Positions 1-64,000 of a DNA stretch of 64,000 nucleotides are shown piece by piece. The translations under genes were made by a program, and so were the position numbers. Origin of the DNA: Amorphochlora amoebiformis (lineage: Eukaryota > Cercozoa > Chlorarachniophyceae); assembly GCA_054601695.1 (NCBI GenBank), contig BAAHQB010000209.1, forward strand, positions 248,001 to 312,000, read 5' to 3'. The notes below the pieces were generated by a model that did not search any database, was not told the origin of the DNA, and was given only the letters and a program-made list of their open reading frames with translations. How positions within the stretch are numbered: position 1 is the first letter of the stretch; the number at the start of each line of letters is the position of its first letter.

Positions 1-226
1 GACAGCTGTGCACTGGGCCGGTAAATGAGATTTCTCACCCTTCGCTGTCTCTTTTCGCTGTACATATTATATAGATCTCTCTGTCTCTCCATATCTGTGT
101 CTCTCCATTTGTCTCATTGGTCTCCGCTTTTCTTTTATCCACCGCCTGTCTCTCATACTCATATTTTATATTGTACACATAAATATATATAATATCTTGA
201 ATATACATTTATATATATATATATAT

Positions 227-257
<31 letters not shown>

Positions 258-330
258 GTATTTTTTATTTATATTTATATATTACATATATTCAAAATAT
301 ATTTACATGTATTTATAGATACACATAAGA

Positions 331-382
<52 letters not shown>

Positions 383-656
383 TTACACATGCATATACTC
401 GAATATGTACGTTCACACGAATGTTATATATTAGAATATGTATATATATATGTACATATGTATATATAAATATAGAAATATGTCTATGTATATATATATA
501 TATATATTCATTTATATAGAAATATGCATATGTAGTATATATATATATATATATATATTATATATGTATATATATATATATCTGTATACATTGATATATG
601 ATATAAACATGTGTAGATATGGAAATATATATTGAAATAGGACATATATATAATAT

Positions 657-699
<43 letters not shown>

Positions 700-913
700 C
701 AACAATATTGAATATATGTATAATCAGCCCGTCAGTGCGACAAGCCGATCTTTGACCTTCTCTCCAAGGTATAATCTCAGCCCTACCCTAACCCTAATCC
801 TGTTCCAACCCTATCCGTGCACCATTTAGCTTAACCCTAAAGAAAACTTTAACACAGCATGCCGACTTTAAGTCGAAGGAAATGATTCATCAGAGGTTCT
901 ATCCATATGTACT

Positions 914-960
<47 letters not shown>

Positions 961-1160
961 TATATATATATGAATATATATATAATATACATATATATAT
1001 ATATATATATGTAATATGTGTATCTATCAGGGATTCCTTCAACAACACAGCCCTTCATTATTCTGCTGGATTCGGAGACTCAGAAATCACGATGGCCCTC
1101 ATCGAAATGGGTAACACCTATATCCTCATTCTGCTACACTACACAATGTCACACATCTTT

Positions 1161-1216
<56 letters not shown>

Positions 1217-1325
1217 AAATATGAGCACATACATATATATATATATATATATATATGCATATACATGTATATATATATATATATATATTCGTATACGTAT
1301 ATATATATCTGTAATATATGAATAC

Positions 1326-1360
<35 letters not shown>

Positions 1361-1444
1361 CATACATGTGCGTGTATGCATATGTATGTATACATTATTC
1401 ATACACATATACAAATATGCCAATATATACATACATATATATAT

Positions 1445-1502
<58 letters not shown>

Positions 1503-1542
1503 ATAAACTCATATACTACCAATAAAATATATATATATATAT

Positions 1543-1617
<75 letters not shown>

Positions 1618-1633
1618 CATATATGTGCGTGTG

Positions 1634-1689
<56 letters not shown>

Positions 1690-1727
1690 TTGTGTGTGTT
1701 TGTGTGTGTGTGTATGCATAAATATAC

Positions 1728-1767
<40 letters not shown>

Positions 1768-1871
1768 GTAAATTTTATATATATATATATACATATATAT
1801 ATAGATATATATAAAATGTATCATACATAGGAATGTATACATACATATTATATATAAATATATATACATAT

Positions 1872-1925
<54 letters not shown>

Positions 1926-2166
1926 TATATACATACACATGTATGTGTATATATGTATGAAAAAAAAATGTGCTATATGAAAAAAATGTGCTACATTTGT
2001 AGGCGCCAGCGTTGATGCTCGTAACAAGAACAACAATCGTCCGTTCGTCCTGGTCTCTTTATCACAGCCGTTCCCCTTACCAATCTCTCTCTTTCCTCTT
2101 CTTTCCTATATATACACCTATACACACACATATACATATATAGATATGTATTTTATATATACATAC

Positions 2167-2197
<31 letters not shown>

Positions 2198-2450
2198 ATG
2201 AACTAGTTCTAATATTATAACAATATCTCTTCTCCCTCATCTGTTCCCTCCTTCCTGCTCTCCTGCGCTCTATTTTTTTCCGGATGTGTTAAAACTCTAA
2301 GCGTAAAATGAGCCTTAAAATCAACTCTAATTCTGGCTCTAACCTATCCTTAATCCCCAGGCCTTCCGGGATCCCACCCGCAAGCTCTTTAATGCTCCAC
2401 GGGTAGAGTATATACGTGCGTATGTGTGTACTCATATCTAGAAATATATA

Positions 2451-2483
<33 letters not shown>

Positions 2484-2749
2484 CACATGAAGGAGGCAAT
2501 GTGTGTATATTAGAAATTATACATATACAATGTGTGTATATTAGAAATTATACATATACGTATATATATATATATATATGTATATATATGTATATAAATA
2601 TATATATATATAATTATGGATGTATATATATCACAATCTGTATGTGTATATATTACACATATGCATATACTACCATATACATATACATACATACATATAT
2701 ATATATACATATAATATGTAATATATATATATATATAACTACGTTTAAC

Positions 2750-2790
<41 letters not shown>

Positions 2791-3435
2791 ATTTTATGGT
2801 AGATATGTATGTGGTATATATCATACGTACATGTACATATATATATGTATATATAGGTGTGCGTGAGTGTGATTGTGTGTGTGTATTTTTGCATGTATCG
2901 TAATCAATAAGAAAGAACATGCACTGCATGTGCATTTTGCCAAAGTTGTAAAGCCTAACCCTAACCCAACCCTAGGTGGGCGGGAAGACGGCAGAAGAAC
3001 TATTTATGCCCTCGCTCAAGCGAGAGACCGCGCCAGGCAGCGTGTCCAGCGCTCTGGATGCAGTCAAATTTGGTGGGAACTGAGACATAGCAAGGGCTAG
3101 AGCTGATTGTTGAGAGTACCAGAGACCCAGCAAAAAAAGAGAGGGATGGATATGGGAATGAAAAAAGGAGAGTAACTAAATCTAACTCTAAAAAAAAGGC
3201 GATGCCAGCGCTCTAAAGACAGCCGTCGCGTCGTCCCCGACCACACTCACCGAGATTGATAGCCAGGTTGTGATCCAAGCATTAATGTAAATATATGTAC
3301 GAGTATATATAAGGTGCATGTATATACACTCTCATATAAACAAATACAGATATATATATATATATATATATATTAATAATATATATATATATATAAGTAT
3401 TTATGTATATTTTTTTATATATGGATATAATATAT

Positions 3436-3497
<62 letters not shown>

Positions 3498-3513
3498 ATA
3501 TTTATATATATGT

Positions 3514-3551
<38 letters not shown>

Positions 3552-3885
3552 TTATTTATAATATATATATATATATATAATAAACGTATAAAGGTACTTA
3601 TGTCCGTTTACCGTGAACATAAACCTTAACTCTGATGAATGCGAATCATATTGTAGCTTTCGCTAGCCCAAAAGCAGTCGTAAACCCATCCGTAACCAAC
3701 CCGTTTTAGTAACCTAGCTCTTTGCTCCTAACCCTAATTGTCAGGGAAGAACTGTTGCCCACTGGGCTGCTGCTAGGGGTAATGACGAGCTCTTAAGGGT
3801 CGTGATTCAGGTTTCATACTTTTAATTACGACGCAAGAGAATATATGTGTTATACGAACGCAGATATACATATATATATATATAG

Positions 3886-3947
<62 letters not shown>

Positions 3948-4031
3948 TACACATATATGCATATATATAAATTTACGTATGTATTTAATCTATGTATCTC
4001 AATTACAGTATATAATTCATATATGTATGTA

Positions 4032-4071
<40 letters not shown>

Positions 4072-4173
4072 ATATGTGTATGTTGTATATTAACATATTC
4101 ATAGATGTTATACATAGGTAAATTTATACATACACATACACATATAAATATATATATGTATATATATATATTA

Positions 4174-4216
<43 letters not shown>

Positions 4217-4260
4217 ATGTGAAGATAAATGGAATATATTTACAGATATGAATATGGACC

Positions 4261-4303
<43 letters not shown>

Positions 4304-4349
4304 CATAACATATATATATTATATATATATATATATATACATACATATA

Positions 4350-4393
<44 letters not shown>

Positions 4394-4438
4394 CCTTGTG
4401 TGTATAATGTATATTTTATGAATATACGTGTATATAAC

Positions 4439-4475
<37 letters not shown>

Positions 4476-4796
4476 TGTATGTATATATATATGTATAAAT
4501 ACATGTATGTATGTGTATATAAATAATATTTATGTGTGTATACACATACATCCGTATCTATATATTTAAATATATATATATATACATATATATATGTATA
4601 TGTATACCTATGTATACCTATGTATATATATGTAATGTGTATACATAAATTTATGTTTATGTATGCATATATATGTATACACACACACATATATATATAT
4701 ATGTGTATACACATACACATATATATTATATGTATATATATATATACACACAAATATATACATATATATATACATATATTATATATACACACATAC

Positions 4797-4846
<50 letters not shown>

Positions 4847-4914
4847 CACACATATATACATGTGTGTGTGTGTGTGCAATATATATATATATATATATAA
4901 TATAATATAATATA

Positions 4915-4955
<41 letters not shown>

Positions 4956-5205
4956 ATAGCATAATATATATAAAATACACATATGTACGTGTATATATAT
5001 ATGTATATATTATATTTATAATATAATATATATAAAATACATATAGGTATATACATATATATATATATATGTATATATATATATGAGCGTGTGGCATATG
5101 TGCATTAATACACCATAGGAGGCCCCTCAGCTAGTTAACATGACGGATTTGGATGGTTGTGAACACAAACAAATGTCACACATATATATCTATATATATA
5201 CATAC

Positions 5206-5269
<64 letters not shown>

Positions 5270-5482
5270 GTGAGTATATATATATATATATACATTCATA
5301 TATATTTGTACAGACACACATTATATATATATATATATATATATATACAAATATAGATATATATACATATATATATATATTTATGTATTTGAGTATTTTA
5401 TATAATGTATGTATATATTCATATGTGGGTGTGTTATATCCAAAAAGATACATGATCTTATTTTTTCAATTTCATACATGCA

Positions 5483-5576
<94 letters not shown>

Positions 5577-5588
5577 CATATAATAAAT

Positions 5589-5623
<35 letters not shown>

Positions 5624-5901
5624 AACTCTTTAGTATATTTCTTTTGCTTTTGATATTTATATATCATTGCATTTCCTTTGCTATTTATTCATCTCGTCCT
5701 CTCCCTCTGTTCTCTCTCTGTGCGTGTGTGTGTAGATATAATGAATATATACGAATATATATATATATATATATATATACAGAGTATAGATTTATATGGT
5801 TTATATGTATGTGTGTCAGGCAACACCCCCCTTCACGTTTCGAGTATTGTCGGAACGAAAGAAACCACGGATCTGCTTATCAAAAACAGTATGAATAATA
5901 T

Positions 5902-5955
<54 letters not shown>

Positions 5956-5960
5956 ATAAC

Positions 5961-6015
<55 letters not shown>

Positions 6016-6022
6016 TATTTAT

Positions 6023-6082
<60 letters not shown>

Positions 6083-6143
6083 ATATATTATTATATATAT
6101 AGCGGTGTACATATATATTATATATATAGCGGTGTACATATAT

Positions 6144-6176
<33 letters not shown>

Positions 6177-6607
6177 TTGTGTGTATATATATATATATAT
6201 GTGCGTGTGTGTGTTCATATTAGATATATATGTAATAACACATGCATATTACATATGTGTATATATATTCGTAATATACTCTCCTGACCAGAATTCTCAC
6301 TATTATCCGAACCCTAACCCTTATTTAAACCCCACCTCACTTCTAATTCAAAGTTAACCCTTTCTCCAGATGCTCCTACATTTGTGCGCAATAAAGTGGG
6401 AGCAGTGCCTTTTGACTTGGTGAAACTGAGGTCCGTTGAGGAGGGAAAGGTATCTTTATATGTAGTGTTGGTTTATTCCTACTATATACACTTGTGTGTG
6501 TAGCACACATTCTTGGTTTTATAGTTTATACTATATGATACATGTACAGAGATTATAAAATTAGATATATATATATATATATAATACATAATAGTATATG
6601 TACATAC

Positions 6608-6643
<36 letters not shown>

Positions 6644-6807
6644 GTGTGTGTGTGTATTCGTTAATAATTATTTCTATTTATACATAGATGTATATATATA
6701 TATATTTATATATATATATATATGTATATACATACATTTATAAATGTTCAAATAAAATGTAATTTTTTTTCATATGCATGTAGGAAAATAATCCATACAT
6801 GTGCATT

Positions 6808-6845
<38 letters not shown>

Positions 6846-7159
6846 ATGTATATACATATAATATGTATTTATGTATAAATATATAAACACCTAGTCCGAG
6901 GAGAAGGAGGAGCTTATTAGACTGATCACTGGCCTAAAGGTTGTGCATAGTGTATTCATGTGCATATATATACATATATATACACACATATATATATATA
7001 TATATATGTACATGAATAAACTATGCAAAATATATAATACGTATAATATATAAATGTGTATTATATACATATATGTGTATATAAATATATATGTATATGT
7101 AAAAATATATATATGATACATATTATGTGTGCTATTGTTATGTTGTCATGTATAATGAA

Positions 7160-7227
<68 letters not shown>

Positions 7228-7343
7228 ATATATGTACAAATACACATTCGTTTATGTAAGAATTTTGAGATACTTCAGCATTATAGTCAACAAATGTTCG
7301 TACGTGATAGGTTTCGGATGCTCAAGACAAGAAGGAGCGCTGA
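1..7343 (+). CDS. Ankyrin-repeat protein, 3' part (14 exons, 5' end outside window)
   Basis: Fourteen short exons keep one frame through GT-AG introns: 1-20, 728-768, 858-877, 1031-1110, 2003-2052, 2361-2402, 2976-3072, 3199-3266, 3745-3810, 5119-5155, 5820-5888, 6370-6449, 6895-6939, 7311-7343 (TGA). Ankyrin repeats are recognisable across junctions: [20 protein letters not shown] (exons 1-2), [20 protein letters not shown] then [10 protein letters not shown] (exons 4-5), [20 protein letters not shown] (exon 9), and [20 protein letters not shown] (exons 10-11). An acidic/basic helical tail ([15 protein letters not shown], then [10 protein letters not shown]) ends the protein. Ankyrin repeats are protein-interaction modules; nothing visible shows the partner or any enzymatic domain, and the missing N-terminal part could hold one. 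The 858-877 to 1031 junction lacks a canonical donor (see findings). All other junctions close in phase, so I am confident this is one gene, less so about the exact edge of each exon. Confidence 0.85.
169..727. repeat. TA-rich intron between ankyrin exons 1 and 2
   Basis: This intron holds interrupted (TA)n arrays with scattered ATG, ACA and GTA interruptions. I see no coding potential on either strand. It is representative of the other long TA introns of this gene (1111-2002, 3811-5118, 5156-5819). Confidence 0.8.
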
Positions 7344-10328
<2,985 letters not shown>

Positions 10329-11354
10329 TTATCTTTTGGTCATCTTTCGGATACGGGATTGTGTACATGTATACGCCAGCATACTTATACCCTCTCTCTC
10401 CCTCTCCCTCTCTACCGCCCTCTAACTCTCACGCTCTCGCTCTCGCTCTCGCTCTTACTCTCGCTCTCGCTCTCCACCGCCCTCAAACTCTCTCGCTCTC
10501 GCTCACGCTCTTGCTCTCGCTCTCTACCGCCCTCTAACTCTCGCTCTCTACCGCCCTCTAACTCTCGCTCTCTACCGCCCTCTAACTCTCGCTCTCGCTC
10601 TCGCTCTCGCTCTCGCTCTGTAAGTAAATGTACTTACACAATGTATTCATATATCAATATATACATGTACGCTTGCATATGCTAAATACTTGATAATACA
10701 TAGTGATATATGAAATATTCAAGTGGATACCTACCGGAATCCTGGTGTCTTTCCTCCCACTTCATATCCGTTTTGCATAATCGTATATAATAGTAAACCT
10801 ACGTTTCACAGGTGTAGATTAATCAATTCATATTGAATTATCTACGTACACTAATACTCTATAAGTATGACATCCTAAATCCTTAATAGCCATTACAGAA
10901 CAATATAATTAAAATTGACTCTTAGACCGAACTGAACATTTCTTATCTTGCGCGGCAAGTTGCGCCATAGTTAACAGCAACCAAGTTCACCACTGCCCAA
11001 CTCACCTGTCTCACAACGACGACAGAAAAGTACAGCCTGACTGTCGTAATTCTTCGGATCGAAAATTCGGTTCTCGGCAATGATTGAGGGTTTTCGACCC
11101 TTAGTCATAGCACTGTTGTATACAGGTGATTATCGTTCATACCTTACACAATAGGGACCTTTCTCTGGGTTTTGAACATCAGTTTGTCCGTACGAGTAGG
11201 AAGAGGGGTTGATACTAGGAGATGAAACTTGTTGGTAGGGATAACGAGAGTTGGTAGTGCTTCTCTTAAATTGGGTATTAGAACTAAATCTATAGTATGT
11301 ATAGACACGAATACACACATTCACATATGCATATATGTGTATGTGCATATACAA
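10329..11354 (-). CDS. Tentative small minus-strand gene, unknown function (4 exons)
   Basis: Read on the minus strand, four segments join in phase: 11291 (or an ATG at 11354) to 11145, 11108 plus a short acceptor-side stretch to 11006, 10798-10735, and 10383-10329 ending TAA. The intron between the first two would be only about 30 nt (GTATGA...ACAG), which is unusually short, yet the frame continues across it. The product starts Ser/Tyr/Asn-rich (contains YPYQQVSSPSINPSSYSYG), then has IAENRIFDPKNYDSQAVLFC followed by RRC, giving a CRRC pair that might be half of a zinc site, and ends in a basic tail (SRIRKMTKR). I recognise no family. The donors GTGAG (after 11006) and GTAGGT (after 10735) are good. 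It could instead be an unspliced coincidence; transcript data would settle it. Confidence 0.4.
10393..10622. repeat. Pyrimidine-rich tandem repeat
   Basis: CT-rich sequence with a recurring unit of about 24 bp, CTACCGCCCTCTAACTCTCG, in at least four tandem copies, followed by (CTCTCG)n. It would fall in the last intron of the tentative minus-strand gene. Confidence 0.8.
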
Positions 11355-11417
11355 ACATATTATAATACATTACATTATTTATACGTACACGTGTATAAAG
11401 ATATACACTCACACAAA

Positions 11418-11452
<35 letters not shown>

Positions 11453-11467
11453 GTATAATGTAATGCA
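11355..11467. promoter_or_regulatory. Possible bidirectional promoter between divergent genes
   Basis: About 110 bp separates a minus-strand ATG (11354) from the plus-strand ATG (11468) that opens the large receptor gene. The interval is TA- and CA-rich with no recognisable core promoter element. The call is inference from gene orientation only and depends on both starts being correct. Confidence 0.25.
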
Positions 11468-63798
<52,331 letters not shown>

Positions 63799-63802
63799 GT
63801 AA

Positions 63803-63869
<67 letters not shown>

Positions 63870-63955
63870 TATATATATTATATATATTATGCATATATCG
63901 TATATGTACTCCATACTTTTAATACTCAATATATCCCAGGTATTATCTGTACTGC

Positions 63956-64000
<45 letters not shown>
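63799..64000. repeat. TA-array intron at window edge
   Basis: After the GTAATA donor at 63799 the sequence is TA array with about 70 bp of unique AT-rich DNA (63896-63960). The next exon of the receptor gene is outside the window. Confidence 0.7.

Noticed and set aside
3267-3290. Stop codon TAA at 3288-3290 as the end of the ankyrin gene
   Set aside because: Splicing at the GTTGTG donor (3267) joins EIDSQ in phase to [13 protein letters not shown], a typical ankyrin junction, so translation continues.

Overview
This window is eukaryotic nuclear DNA, most likely from a unicellular protist whose lineage I cannot name from sequence alone. More than half of it is (TA)n dinucleotide array. Between the arrays lie very short coding islands bounded by GT...AG, and occasionally GC...AG, splice signals. 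Long translations made only of Tyr, Ile, Met, Val, Cys, Thr and His are conceptual translations of the TA, CA and GT arrays and are not genes. Reading each island in all frames and requiring the splice phase to carry from exon to exon resolves nearly all the higher-complexity sequence into two plus-strand genes and one tentative minus-strand gene.

Layout. Positions 1-7343 (+) hold the 3' part of an ankyrin-repeat gene with 14 small exons, ending at a TGA. Positions 7344-10328 look intergenic: TA arrays, pyrimidine-rich repeats and one ambiguous block. Positions 10329-11354 (-) hold a tentative small gene. From about 11468 to beyond the right edge, one plus-strand gene runs for more than 52 kb. 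I place 94 exons in it, totalling about 5.3 kb of coding sequence with a mean exon near 57 nt. In order it encodes a seven-bladed FG-GAP (integrin-alpha-like) beta-propeller, a Ser/Thr/Pro-rich stalk, a membrane-proximal domain, one transmembrane helix with a basic stop-transfer sequence, a helical cytoplasmic linker, a pseudokinase domain (beta3 Lys to Gln, HRD to HRN, DFG to NFN), and a second kinase domain with intact VAVK, HRD, DFG and APE motifs. It reads as a single-pass receptor with a tandem pseudokinase-kinase, a layout comparable to JAKs or receptor guanylyl cyclases, under an integrin-like ectodomain. I know of no described family with this combination; that is my judgement without a search.

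The introns of the large gene carry at least two dispersed repeat families. Family A has a tRNA-like head with A- and B-box promoter motifs, is sometimes 5'-truncated, and ends in a hairpin-like TTGYTTTAACAA motif running into (TA)n; it looks like a SINE. Family B is about 430 bp and has three copies here. There is also a 54-bp inverted copy of an exon's 5' end 7 kb away in another intron, a roughly 440-bp inverted-repeat structure, AAT arrays, and telomere-like CCCTAA motifs next to many 3' splice sites.

Limits: exon calls rest on splice signals, frame and phase continuity and domain recognition, done by eye. A few junctions, noted below, do not close. No similarity search or RNA data were available.
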